Program-made: the position numbers and the translations under genes
Notes under the pieces: model-generated
Told to the model about the DNA's origin: nothing
The model's database searches: none
Seen by the model: the letters and a program-made list of their open reading frames with translations, nothing else
Origin: Pseudomonas purpurea
Lineage (GTDB): Bacteria; Pseudomonadota; Gammaproteobacteria; Pseudomonadales; Pseudomonadaceae
NCBI RefSeq assembly: GCF_039908635.1
Contig: NZ_CP150918.1
Span: forward strand, 2,723,001-2,787,000
Length of the DNA: 64,000 nt
Reading direction: 5' to 3'
Part shown: one piece after another, positions 28,024 through 36,993 of the stretch
How the letters are laid out: the number at the start of each line of letters is the position of its first letter
Numbering within the stretch: the first letter of the stretch is position 1

Positions 28024-28892
28024 GTGCAGTCGCGGTATTACGCCTGCCGCTGGCGGTGGACTTGAGCGGGTTCGTCCAGTTGCTGCAACGCATGCAAGTG
28101 CCCCATCGCGTCAGCGAAGAGGCGGGCGAACAGGTGCTCTGGGTGCCGGACTCGATCAGCGAAGATGTGCGCTCCTTGTACGAACGCTTTCCGGCCGGCG
28201 ATCCCGAGCAGCAGTTGGACATTCCGGCGATGCAAGTGCCAATGCAGCGCCCGGGCTTTGTCGAGCAATTGCGTCATAGCCCGATGACGGCGCTGGTGTT
28301 GCTGCTGAGTGTGATTGTCGGCGCGGTGACGCTGCTCGGTGACAACCTCGACACGATGCGCTGGCTGACCTTTCTTGAGTTTCGCATCGCGGGCGAGTAC
28401 ATCCAGTTCACGCCATTGGCCGACAGCCTGGCGGCGGGGCAGTGGTGGCGGCTGATCACACCGATGCTGATCCACTTCGGCTTCCTGCACCTGGCCATGA
28501 ACGGCATGTGGTACTGGGAACTGGGGCGGCGCATCGAGTTGCGTCAGGGCAGCATCAACCTGTTGGGTTTGACGTTGCTGTTCAGCCTGGTGTCGAACTA
28601 CGCCCAGTACTATTACGGCGGCCCGGGTTTGTTCGGCGGCCTGTCGGGCGTGCTGTATGGCCTGCTCGGGCATTGCTGGATCTATCAACTGCTGTCGCCG
28701 AACCCGGCCTATCGCCTGCCTCGCGGGGTACTGGTGATGATGCTGGTGTGGCTGCTGCTGTGCCTGTCGGGGCTGGTCTCGATGATCGGTTTCGGCGAAA
28801 TCGCCAATGCGGCGCACGTCGGCGGGCTGCTCGTCGGATGCCTTACCGGTTTGTTGGGTGGCGTCTACAGCCGCCGTAAACTGGCCGTCTAA
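28020..28892 (+). CDS. Rhomboid family intramembrane serine protease
   Basis: A 290-aa GlpG-like protease. An N-terminal cytosolic domain (about 1-85) is followed by six hydrophobic helices. The catalytic Ser lies in GGLSGVLYGLLGH and the catalytic His in NAAHVGGLLVG; the HFGFLHLAMNGMWYWELGRRIE loop matches the rhomboid L1/TM2 H-x-x-x-N oxyanion pattern. It starts within the stop of the metallophosphoesterase gene (ATGA). Substrates are not predictable. Confidence 0.9.
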   Translation: MSAVAVLRLPLAVDLSGFVQLLQRMQVPHRVSEEAGEQVLWVPDSISEDVRSLYERFPAGDPEQQLDIPAMQVPMQRPGFVEQLRHSPMTALVLLLSVIVGAVTLLGDNLDTMRWLTFLEFRIAGEYIQFTPLADSLAAGQWWRLITPMLIHFGFLHLAMNGMWYWELGRRIELRQGSINLLGLTLLFSLVSNYAQYYYGGPGLFGGLSGVLYGLLGHCWIYQLLSPNPAYRLPRGVLVMMLVWLLLCLSGLVSMIGFGEIANAAHVGGLLVGCLTGLLGGVYSRRKLAV

Positions 28893-28911
28893 ATTTTTGT
28901 GTGGAGACGTC

Positions 28912-29172
28912 ATGTCCTCGTTTAGTGAAATGATCAACAACATCACCCCCGAGATCTACCAGAGCCTGAAACTGGCGGTCGAGATCGGCAAGTGGTCCGA
29001 CGGTGGCAAGCTCACCGCCGAACAGCGTGAACTGTCGCTGCAAGCGATGATCGCCTGGGAGATGCAGAACCTGCCCGAGGAAGAGCGCACCGGTTACATG
29101 GGGCCGCAGGAATGCAGCTCCAAGTCGATCGAAGTGCCGAATATCCTGTTCAAGTCGGATGCCATCCATTGA
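28912..29172 (+). CDS. YeaC family protein (DUF1315)
   Basis: An 86-aa soluble protein with the sequence pattern of the YeaC/DUF1315 family: MINNITPEIYQSLKLAVEIGKWSDGGKLT followed by QREL, QAMIAWE and a terminal DAIH. A GGAGA site precedes the ATG at 28912; a longer in-frame reading from 28807 overlaps the rhomboid gene and is rejected. Function unknown. Its stop codon overlaps the TTG start of the next gene. Confidence 0.85.
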   Translation: MSSFSEMINNITPEIYQSLKLAVEIGKWSDGGKLTAEQRELSLQAMIAWEMQNLPEEERTGYMGPQECSSKSIEVPNILFKSDAIH

Positions 29173-29999
29173 TCGAGATTGGCCGTGGTGCAATCAGCAA
29201 GATGTCGGCGCGCCTCGACGCGTCGGCCGTGCAGTACGCGTTTCGCCTGGACGACACCGAGGTGCCGGTCAATCCCCTGATCGGCAGCACCGTGCGCCTG
29301 GAATACCTGGGGGCGATTCACTGTACCCATTGCGGACGCAAGACCAAAACCAGTTTCAGCCAGGGTTACTGCTACCCGTGCATGACCAAACTGGCGCAGT
29401 GCGACCTCTGCATCATGAGCCCGGAGCGCTGCCATTTCGACGCCGGCACCTGCCGTGATCCGGCCTGGGGCGAGCAGTTCTGCATGACCGATCATGTGGT
29501 CTATCTGGCCAACTCGTCGGGGGTCAAGGTCGGGATTACCCGCGCCACCCAGTTGCCGACGCGCTGGCTCGACCAGGGCGCGAGCCAGGCGTTGCCGATC
29601 ATGCGGGTCTCGACCCGTCAGCAGTCGGGTTTCGTCGAAGACCTGTTTCGCAGTCAGGTGGCCGATAAAACCAACTGGCGCGCGTTGCTCAAGGGCGATG
29701 CGGTCGCGGTGGACCTGGCTCAGGTTCGCGATCAGTTGTTCGCCAGTTGCGCCGAAGGCCTGCAAGGGTTGCAGGAACGCTTCGGGCTGCAAGCCATTCA
29801 ACCGGTCAGCGACATCGAGCCGATTGAAATCCGTTACCCGGTCGAGCAGTACCCGGCCAAGATTGTCAGCTTCAACCTGGACAAGAACCCGATTGCCGAA
29901 GGCACGCTGATGGGGATCAAGGGCCAGTACCTGATCTTCGACACTGGTGTCATCAATATTCGTAAATACACGGCTTACCAACTCGCCGTGCATCACTAG
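29169..29999 (+). CDS. DUF2797 protein with N-terminal zinc-ribbon
   Basis: A 276-aa protein with a cysteine-rich N-terminal half: CTHCGRKTKTSFSQGYCYPC, then CDLC and C-x6-C pairs, consistent with two zinc sites. The segment VVYLANSSGVKVGITR resembles a GIY-YIG-like core. I place the start at the TTG at 29169, which overlaps the YeaC stop (TTGA) and gives the natural LIEIGRG N-terminus; the first ATG (29202) would cut into it. A UUG start with no strong ribosome site implies coupling to YeaC translation. Function unknown. Confidence 0.8.
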   Translation: MIEIGRGAISKMSARLDASAVQYAFRLDDTEVPVNPLIGSTVRLEYLGAIHCTHCGRKTKTSFSQGYCYPCMTKLAQCDLCIMSPERCHFDAGTCRDPAWGEQFCMTDHVVYLANSSGVKVGITRATQLPTRWLDQGASQALPIMRVSTRQQSGFVEDLFRSQVADKTNWRALLKGDAVAVDLAQVRDQLFASCAEGLQGLQERFGLQAIQPVSDIEPIEIRYPVEQYPAKIVSFNLDKNPIAEGTLMGIKGQYLIFDTGVINIRKYTAYQLAVHH

Positions 30000-30025
30000 G
30001 CGTGCCCCAGTAGAAGGACTCCCGC

Positions 30026-32683
30026 ATGCGCACCGAACAACCGAAGATGATTTACCTGAAGGACTATCAGGCCCCCGAATACCTGATCGACGAGACGCAC
30101 CTGACCTTCGAGTTGTTCGAGGACCACAGCCTGGTCCATGCGCAACTGGTGATGCGCCGCAATCCGGCCCGTGGCGCGGGTTTGCCGCCGCTGGTGCTCG
30201 ATGGCCAGCAGTTGGAGTTGCTGTCGGTGAAACTGGCGGACGCCGAACTGGGCACCGCTGACTATCAAGTGACTGACAGCCACCTGACCCTGCACCCGAC
30301 CCGCGAACACTTCACGGTCGATACCAGCGTCAAGATTCACCCGGAAACCAATACCGCCCTTGAAGGGCTGTACAAATCCGGCGGCATGTACTGCACCCAG
30401 TGCGAGGCCGAAGGTTTCCGCAAGATCACCTATTACCTCGATCGCCCGGACGTGATGAGCGTCTTCACCACCACGGTCATTGCCGAGCAGCATCGTTACC
30501 CGGTGCTGTTGTCCAACGGCAACCCGGTGGGCAGCGGCCCGCAGGACGATGGCCGTCACTGGGCAACCTGGGAAGACCCGTTCATGAAACCGGCGTACCT
30601 GTTTGCGCTGGTGGCGGGTGACTTGTGGTGCGTCGAGGACGCCTTCACCACCATGACCGAGCGCTCGGTGGCGCTGCGCATTTACGTCGAGCCGGAAAAC
30701 ATCGACAAATGCCAGCACGCCATGAACAGCCTGAAGAAGTCCATGCGCTGGGACGAAGAAGTCTACGGTCGCGAGTACGACCTGGACATCTTCATGATCG
30801 TGGCGGTCAACGACTTCAACATGGGCGCCATGGAGAACAAGGGCCTCAACATCTTCAACTCCAGCGCCGTGCTGGCCCGCGCCGAAACCGCGACCGACGC
30901 CGCGCACCAGCGTGTCGAAGCCATCGTGGCCCACGAATACTTCCACAACTGGTCGGGCAACCGCGTGACCTGCCGCGACTGGTTCCAGCTGTCGCTCAAG
31001 GAAGGCTTCACGGTGTTCCGCGATTCGGTCTTCTCCGCCGACATGAACTCGGCCACGGTCAAGCGCATCCAGGACGTGGCCTACCTGCGCACGCACCAGT
31101 TCGCCGAAGACGCCGGCCCCATGGCCCACGCCGTGCGCCCGGACAGCTTTATCGAAATCTCCAACTTCTACACCCTGACGGTCTACGAAAAGGGTTCGGA
31201 AGTGGTGCGCATGATCCACACCTTGCTGGGGGGCGACGGTTTCCGTAAGGGCAGCGACCTGTATTTCGAGCGCCACGACGGCCAGGCCGTGACCTGTGAC
31301 GACTTTATCAAGGCCATGGAAGACGCCAATGGTGTTGACCTGACCCAGTTCAAGCGCTGGTACAGCCAGGCGGGCACGCCGCGTTTGGCGGTCAGCGAGT
31401 CTTATGATGCTGCTGCGCAAACCTACAGCTTGACGTTCCGTCAGAGCTGCCCGCAAACCCCGGACAAAGTTGAAAAGCTGCCGTTCGTGATTCCGGTCGA
31501 ACTGGGTCTGCTGGACCGTAACGGTGCGCCGCTGGCCCTGCGCCTGGCCGGTGAAGCGACGGCTGGCGAAACGTCCCGCGTGTTGTCGGTGACCGAAGCC
31601 GAGCAGACCTTCACGTTCGTCGATGTCGCTGAGCAACCGTTGCCATCCTTGCTGCGTGGCTTCTCGGCGCCGGTGAAACTGAGCTTCCCGTACAGCCGCG
31701 ATCAGTTGATGTTCCTGATGCAGCACGACAGCGACGGGTTCAACCGTTGGGATGCCGGCCAGCAGTTGTCGGTGCAGGTGTTGCAGGAACTCATCACCCA
31801 GCACCAGCAAGGCGCCCCGTTGGTGCTCGATCAGCGTCTGGTCAGTGCCTTGCGCACCGTGTTGGCGGACGACACCCTGGATCAGGCCATGGTCGCGGAA
31901 ATGCTCTCGCTGCCAAGCGAAGCCTACCTCACCGAAATCAGTGAAGTGGCGGATGTCGAGGCGATTCATAGCGCCCGAGAGTTTGCGCGCAAGCAACTGG
32001 CCGAGCACCTGTTCGACGCCTTGTGGCAGCGTTATCAGGCCAACCGCGAGTTGTCGAAGAAAACCGCTTACGTTGCCGAAGCCGAGCACTTTGCCCGGCG
32101 TGGCCTGCAAAACATCGCACTGTCGTACCTGATGCTCAGCGGCAAACCTGACGTGCTGGCGGCGACGCTGGAGCAGTTCGAGACGTGCGACAACATGACC
32201 GAGCGCTTGACGGCGCTCGCGGTGTTGGTGAACTCGCCGTTCGAGGCCGAAAAAGCCACCGCGCTGGCCAGTTTTGCCGAGCACTTCAAGGACAACCCGC
32301 TGGTCATGGACCAATGGTTCAGTGTGCAGGCCGGCAGCGTTCTGCCGGGTGGTCTGGCACGGGTCAAGGCGCTGATGCAGCACCCGGCGTTCAACATCAA
32401 GAACCCGAACAAGGTGCGGGCACTGATCGGTGCGTTTGCCGGGCAGAACCTGATCAACTTCCATGCCGCTGACGGTTCGGGCTACCGCTTCCTGGCGGAC
32501 CTGGTGATCGAGTTGAACGCCTTGAACCCGCAGATCGCTTCGCGCCAATTGGCGCCGTTGACCCGCTGGCGTAAGTACGACGATGCGCGTCAGGCCCTGA
32601 TGAAGACAGAGCTTGAGCGCATTCGTGCCTCGGGCGAGCTGTCCAGCGATGTGTTTGAAGTGGTCAGCAAAAGCCTGGCCTGA
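30026..32683 (+). CDS. pepN: Aminopeptidase N (M1 family)
   Basis: Cytosolic zinc aminopeptidase of 885 aa that removes N-terminal residues from peptides. It has the exopeptidase motif GAMEN (residues 267-271) and the zinc site HEYFH (303-307) with the distal Glu in LKEGFTVFRD. N-terminal beta, catalytic and long C-terminal helical domains follow the E. coli PepN plan. It follows DUF2797 by 26 bases and may share its transcript. A hairpin without T-run follows near 32695. Confidence 0.96.
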   Translation: MRTEQPKMIYLKDYQAPEYLIDETHLTFELFEDHSLVHAQLVMRRNPARGAGLPPLVLDGQQLELLSVKLADAELGTADYQVTDSHLTLHPTREHFTVDTSVKIHPETNTALEGLYKSGGMYCTQCEAEGFRKITYYLDRPDVMSVFTTTVIAEQHRYPVLLSNGNPVGSGPQDDGRHWATWEDPFMKPAYLFALVAGDLWCVEDAFTTMTERSVALRIYVEPENIDKCQHAMNSLKKSMRWDEEVYGREYDLDIFMIVAVNDFNMGAMENKGLNIFNSSAVLARAETATDAAHQRVEAIVAHEYFHNWSGNRVTCRDWFQLSLKEGFTVFRDSVFSADMNSATVKRIQDVAYLRTHQFAEDAGPMAHAVRPDSFIEISNFYTLTVYEKGSEVVRMIHTLLGGDGFRKGSDLYFERHDGQAVTCDDFIKAMEDANGVDLTQFKRWYSQAGTPRLAVSESYDAAAQTYSLTFRQSCPQTPDKVEKLPFVIPVELGLLDRNGAPLALRLAGEATAGETSRVLSVTEAEQTFTFVDVAEQPLPSLLRGFSAPVKLSFPYSRDQLMFLMQHDSDGFNRWDAGQQLSVQVLQELITQHQQGAPLVLDQRLVSALRTVLADDTLDQAMVAEMLSLPSEAYLTEISEVADVEAIHSAREFARKQLAEHLFDALWQRYQANRELSKKTAYVAEAEHFARRGLQNIALSYLMLSGKPDVLAATLEQFETCDNMTERLTALAVLVNSPFEAEKATALASFAEHFKDNPLVMDQWFSVQAGSVLPGGLARVKALMQHPAFNIKNPNKVRALIGAFAGQNLINFHAADGSGYRFLADLVIELNALNPQIASRQLAPLTRWRKYDDARQALMKTELERIRASGELSSDVFEVVSKSLA

Positions 32684-32743
32684 TTCGGCGCGTTACCGCG
32701 GTTTGCCAGGCAGACCGCGGTGCTGCTCGATCCTCTGGCGTGG

Positions 32744-33728
32744 TCAGGCTTTCGGCTGCCACGCAAGGGGATTCACCAGGTTGGCCGGGCGTTCGCCGGC
32801 CAATGCCGTCAGCAGGTTCTCTACCGCGCAGCGCGCCATGGCCTCACGGGTTTCATGGGTCGCGGAACCGATGTGCGGCGTCGCCACCACGTTGCTCAAT
32901 TGCAACAGCTGCGAGTCGGCAGCCAACGGTTCACGTTCGAACACGTCCAGCCCCGCCCCGCGAATCCGGCCTTGCTGCAAGGCTTCGATCAACGCCGCCT
33001 CATCGACCACTTTGCCCCGTGAAATATTGATGAAGATGCTGTCGGACCGCATCAGGGCGAACGCCTGCGCGCCGATCAAGCCTTGGGTTTCGGTGGTCAA
33101 CGGCAGCGTCAGGCAAATGAAGTCAGCTTCCTGCAACAGCTGATTCAGGCTGCGAAACTGCGCGTTGAAGCGCTGTTCCACCGCCGGCTTGGGCGAGTGG
33201 CTGTGATAAATAACCGGCATGCCAAAACCGAAGTGCCCACGTTGAGCCAGTGCCTCCCCGATCCGCCCCATGCCGATAATCCCCAGCGTCTTGCCGTGCA
33301 CGTCGCTGCCGAAATGGGCCGGGCCGATGTTGCGTGTCCATTGTCCGGCACGCACCAGATTGGCCAGTTCCACTACCCGCCGTGCAGTCGCCAGGATCAA
33401 CGCGAAACCGGTGTCGGCGGTGGTTTCGGTCAACACGTCCGGGGTGTTGCTGAGCAGGACCCGGCGCTCGGTCAGGTAGTCGATGTCGTAGTTGTCGACG
33501 CCCACCGACACGCTGGCGATGGCTTCAAGCCTGGGTGCGAGGTCGAGCAGCGCGGCGTCGAGTTTCAGGCTTGCACCGAGCAGGCCCCTGAGCGTGGGGC
33601 AGGGCCTGGCACAGCTGCGCCAAGCCGTCGGTATCGAGGGTTTCGATCAGCGTCACGTGGGCCTGTGCCTCAAGTCGGGCCATCAACGGCGGCGAAAGTT
33701 TCTTGTACACAACGACGTGTTTTTTCAT
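32744..33728 (-). pseudogene. kguD: 2-ketogluconate-6-phosphate reductase, apparent +1 frameshift
   Basis: D-2-hydroxyacid dehydrogenase that would reduce 2-keto-6-phosphogluconate to 6-phosphogluconate. Two frames make one protein: the first 50 residues (from MKKHVVVYKKLSPPLMARL) read from 33728, then the frame switches. The downstream part has the NAD-binding [14 protein letters not shown], catalytic Arg in [10 protein letters not shown], Glu in EREPL and His in [11 protein letters not shown]. The break is in a run of four G (minus strand; 33585-33588). Removing one G joins HAQ to [10 protein letters not shown] and yields 327 aa, normal for the family. It is the last gene of kguEKTD. Real inactivation or a sequence error cannot be told apart here. 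Confidence 0.82.
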
Positions 33729-33749
33729 CGGTTCGGTCTCGTTTTCAAT

Positions 33750-35048
33750 TCAGGAATGGGCGACTACGGGACGATGCGCGGCGACCTTGGGTTGTGCCCG
33801 GTCACTGGCGCCGGGATTGAGGAACAGCGTCAGCACCACCGACAGCAGCAAGGCACCGCTCATCAACAGGTAGGACGCACCGGGCGAGCCGGTTGAACTG
33901 TTGAGGTAACCCACCAGATAAGAACCGCCAAATGAGCCGAGGGCGCCCATGCTGTTGATCAGGGCCATGGCGCCACCCGCGACGTTGGCCGGGAGGATTT
34001 CCGGGACGATGGCAAAAAACGGCCCGTAGGGCGCGTACATGCAGGCGCCGGCAATCACCAGCAGCGTGTACGACCACCAGAAATGTTCAGCGCCCAAGGC
34101 GTAAGAACCGTAGAAGGCAATCGAGGCGATCAGCAGCGGCGGCCAGACGAAACGCTTGCGCCGTTGAATCCGGTCCGAGCCCCAGGACACCCCGAGCATG
34201 GCAATCACCGCCGCGAGGTAGGGCAACGCCGACAACCAACCGGCCTCGACCATGTCCATGTGCGCGCCGTGCTTGAGGATCGACGGCAACCACAGCACGA
34301 AGCCGTAGACGCCGATGCTCCAGCAGAAAAATTGCAGGGCGAGGACGATTACCTTTGGTGAACGGAACGCCTCGGCGTAGTTTTTCACCGCTTTGATCCC
34401 GACCTGCTCGGCGGCCAGCGCGCTTTGCAGATCGCGCTTTTCTGCGGGGCTGAGCCATTTGGCATCGGCGGGCCGATCATCAGCCAGACGCCACCAGATA
34501 AAGGCCCACAGCACGGCGGGCAGGCCTTCGATGATGAACATCCAGCGCCAGCTGAAGTGCTGCACCAGATAGCCCGAGACCACCGACATCCAGAGCATGG
34601 TCACCGGGTTGCCGAGGATCAGGAAGGTATTGGCCCGCGAGCGCTCGGCACGGGTGAACCAATGGCACAGGTAAACCAGCATCGCCGGCATAACGGCGGC
34701 CTCGACCACCCCGAGCATGAAGCGGATGACAATCAGCATGTAGGCGTTGGAGACCACGCCGGTCAGCGTGGCCAGGCCGCCCCAGAGAATCAGGCTGACG
34801 AAGATCAGTTTCTTCACGCTGTGTTTTTGTGCGTAGATCGCTCCCGGCACCTGGAAGAAAAAGTAACCGAGGAAAAACAGTGCGCCCAACAGCGATGACA
34901 AGCCTGGGGTAATCATCAGGTCGGCGGCCATGCCCGAGGCGGCGGCAAAACCATAATTGGCGCGGTCCAGATACGCCAGGCTGTAGGTGATGAACACGAT
35001 CGGCATGATGTACCACCAGCGACGGCTGGCGAGTGTAGGGGTTTGCAT
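33750..35048 (-). CDS. kguT: 2-ketogluconate transporter (MFS)
   Basis: Inner-membrane symporter of the anion:cation (ACS) branch of the major facilitator superfamily, 432 aa with 12 hydrophobic helices. The start RRWWYIMPIVFITYSLAYLDRANYGFA has the ACS-family signature DRANYGFA. AGGAG precedes the ATG by 7 bases. It sits between kguK and kguD in the order known for P. aeruginosa and P. putida, so it is assigned to 2-ketogluconate uptake by context and family. Confidence 0.88.
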   Translation of the reverse strand: MQTPTLASRRWWYIMPIVFITYSLAYLDRANYGFAAASGMAADLMITPGLSSLLGALFFLGYFFFQVPGAIYAQKHSVKKLIFVSLILWGGLATLTGVVSNAYMLIVIRFMLGVVEAAVMPAMLVYLCHWFTRAERSRANTFLILGNPVTMLWMSVVSGYLVQHFSWRWMFIIEGLPAVLWAFIWWRLADDRPADAKWLSPAEKRDLQSALAAEQVGIKAVKNYAEAFRSPKVIVLALQFFCWSIGVYGFVLWLPSILKHGAHMDMVEAGWLSALPYLAAVIAMLGVSWGSDRIQRRKRFVWPPLLIASIAFYGSYALGAEHFWWSYTLLVIAGACMYAPYGPFFAIVPEILPANVAGGAMALINSMGALGSFGGSYLVGYLNSSTGSPGASYLLMSGALLLSVVLTLFLNPGASDRAQPKVAAHRPVVAHS

Positions 35049-35141
35049 GGTGGTGCTCCTGAGCTTGTTGTTTTTGTCGCAACAGGTAACGGTTCAAACA
35101 TTCAGTGACGGTGCAGCCCTCATCGTCGGATCGCCGCCCGG

Positions 35142-35228
35142 ATCAAGCTCGCCCCCACAGTTCATTTGCCTCGGGAATAGAATTGATGTTCGAAACCGAT
35201 CCCCTGTGGGAGCGAGCCTGCTCGCGAT
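35142..35228. repeat. REPIN fused into the 3' end of kguK
   Basis: One intact Pseudomonas REP arm (GTGGGAGCGAGCCTGCTCGC, about 35205-35224) and a degraded inverted arm (CAAGCTCGCCCCCACAG, about 35144-35160), the usual REPIN layout. The kguK stop codon lies inside the degraded arm. Confidence 0.75.
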
Positions 35229-36171
35229 TGGCGGTCTCAAACTCGACGGATAACTGAGCACGGGTCGGCAAGCCCTCCATGTCGCCACGGCTTTGCACGG
35301 CGCGGCTGCCGATCCAGTTGGCACGTTGCACCGCCTCGACGATGCTGTGTTTCTCCAGCAGAGCGCTGATCATGCCGACGGCAAAACCATCGCCCGCGCC
35401 GACCGTGTCGACCACGGTCTGTACCGGTACGCCCGGCACGAAGCCTTCGTCGGTGTGTGTTCGGTAATAGGCGCCTTCAGGGCCGAGTTTGATCGCCACG
35501 GCCTCGGCGCCGAGGTCCAGGTAAAACGCGGCGATGTCGCAAGGTTGGTCGAAACCGCTGAGCAAGCGCCCCTCGCTCAGCCCCGGCAACACCCAGTGGG
35601 CGAGGGCGGCGAGCCGGTTGATCTCGCGGATCATCAACGGTTCGCTGGCCCAGAGGTTGGGACGCAAGTTGGGGTCGAACGAGATACTGCGCCCGGCCGC
35701 CCGCATGCGGCTCATCAGTTCAAACGACAGGTCGCGCACCGAGGGCGACAGCGCCGGGGGGATGCCAGTGGCATGCAGATGCCGGGCGCCGAGCAGTTCA
35801 GGGACAATCGACTGCACAGACAAATGGCTGGCCGCAGAGCCGCGCCGAAAGTACTCGACCTGCGGGTCGCTGCCGTCGTTGGCGCGGGACTTGAGTTGAA
35901 AACCCGTGGGGTTTACAGGGTCTATGTCGACGTACGCGCACTCCAGGCCTTCTTCTTTTAACGTTTGAGTGACAAAGCTGCCCAGCGAGTCGGTCCCGAC
36001 CCGGCTCAGCCACGCCACGTTGAAACCGAGGCGTGCAAGGCCGATGGCGACGTTGCTGTCCGCGCCGGCAATGCGTTTGTGGAAGTGTTCAACCTGCGTC
36101 AGGTCCCCGCAGGTTTCGGCGACGAACATCGCCATGGTTTCGCCAAACGACAGCACATCGAATTCAGACAT
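35143..36171 (-). CDS. kguK: 2-ketogluconate kinase (PfkB family)
   Basis: Phosphorylates 2-ketogluconate. The 342-aa ribokinase-fold protein has the N-terminal VLSFGETMAMFVAE, the substrate GGADSNVAIGLARLG-type motif (IAGADSNVAIGLARLG) and the C-terminal anion-hole motif DTVGAGDGFAVGMISALL. GGGAG lies 7 bases before the ATG at 36171, and the start overlaps the kguE 3' end by 8 bases. The last 28 or so residues (from ANREQARSHRG) are encoded by a REPIN and are not kinase-like, so the native C-terminus has been extended or replaced. Confidence 0.88.
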   Translation of the reverse strand: MSEFDVLSFGETMAMFVAETCGDLTQVEHFHKRIAGADSNVAIGLARLGFNVAWLSRVGTDSLGSFVTQTLKEEGLECAYVDIDPVNPTGFQLKSRANDGSDPQVEYFRRGSAASHLSVQSIVPELLGARHLHATGIPPALSPSVRDLSFELMSRMRAAGRSISFDPNLRPNLWASEPLMIREINRLAALAHWVLPGLSEGRLLSGFDQPCDIAAFYLDLGAEAVAIKLGPEGAYYRTHTDEGFVPGVPVQTVVDTVGAGDGFAVGMISALLEKHSIVEAVQRANWIGSRAVQSRGDMEGLPTRAQLSVEFETANREQARSHRGSVSNINSIPEANELWGRA

Positions 36172-36947
36172 GAGCATTCTCCCGTCGGGATTGACCGAGA
36201 TGGGCGAGGGTGGCGACATGCTCGGCGGTCAACTGCACCAGGTCATTGCCTTGCAGCGGGTACTCCACCGCACGTATCACGCCGTGTGGCATCTGGTGCA
36301 GCAGGTGCTCCCATTGCAGCAGGTCACTTGGCGCGGGCGCGATGGCGACTGTTTTGCCGTCGGCCCGCCGCTCCACGGCTTTGCAATGCACGTAACCGAC
36401 ATACCGCCCCAGCAATCGCGCGGCGCTGAGGGGCGATTGGTCTTGCCAGTGCCAGTTGCCGATGTCGAAAGTCATCCGGATCGGCAGGGCCTGCTGTTCG
36501 ACCTCGGCGAAAAACCGTTGAAAGGGTTCGATCCGGCCGCCGTGCAAGGTCTGGTCGTTTTCCACCAGCAGGCGCAACGGGCTCCGGTTGAGGAGAAGGG
36601 CAAGTGCTTGCAGGTCATGGGTGTCGGTGAAGTACCCCAGGGACACTTTCAGCCAACGAGCGCCGAACGCCTGGGCCCGCAACAGGGTATCCGCCAGCAG
36701 CGGGTTGGGCCGCGACTGACCGGCCAGCCACAACTCCAGCGGCGCGGAGTACACGCAGGCCAAACCGTGCTGCGCGACGGCGCTGGCTACTGTTTCCGGT
36801 ACTTCATCGGTGAGCAGTTCTTCGCGCAGCTCGATGCAGTCGGCACCGGCCCTTGGCCAGCAACTCGACAAACGCTAACTGCCCACGCTGACGAACCAGA
36901 TCGGCGCCGTAGCTGGAGAGGCTGATGGAAACGGGTGATTTAGTCAT
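36164..36947 (-). pseudogene. kguE: Sugar phosphate isomerase/epimerase KguE, apparent +1 frameshift
   Basis: AP-endonuclease-2/xylose-isomerase-like TIM barrel, first gene of the 2-ketogluconate operon. From the ATG at 36947 the frame reads [32 protein letters not shown] and then goes out of phase; a second frame continues [17 protein letters not shown] to the stop. The break is in GGG (minus strand; 36850-36852). Removing one G gives [13 protein letters not shown] and a 260-aa protein of normal length. The remaining barrel shows the metal-site segments LVENDQT, MTFDIGNWHWQ and VGYVHCKAVE. A perfect PtxS-type operator sits 14 bases upstream of the start. Confidence 0.82.
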
Positions 36948-36960
36948 TGTTATTGGTCCC

Positions 36961-36974
36961 TGAAACCGGTTTCA
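36961..36974 (-). promoter_or_regulatory. PtxS operator upstream of kguE
   Basis: Perfect palindrome TGAAACCGGTTTCA, the known PtxS recognition sequence, placed 14 bases before the kguE start where a repressor would block the operon promoter. Confidence 0.88.
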
Positions 36975-36993
36975 TTTTTGTTCAAAAAAATAG

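Noticed and set aside
29996..32548. 850-codon open frame antisense to pepN
   Set aside because: Shadow frame created by strong GC3 bias; pepN on the other strand has complete M1 motifs and normal length. The antisense product has no family-like sequence or ribosome site.
32695..32721. Hairpin ACCGCGGT / ACCGCGGT after pepN as a terminator
   Set aside because: Stem is clear but no T-run follows on either strand and the loop is long; not called.
33525..33728. Programmed ribosomal frameshift in kguD
   Set aside because: No slippery heptamer with a downstream structure; similar breaks in four other unrelated genes at the same base motif argue for indels or sequence error instead.
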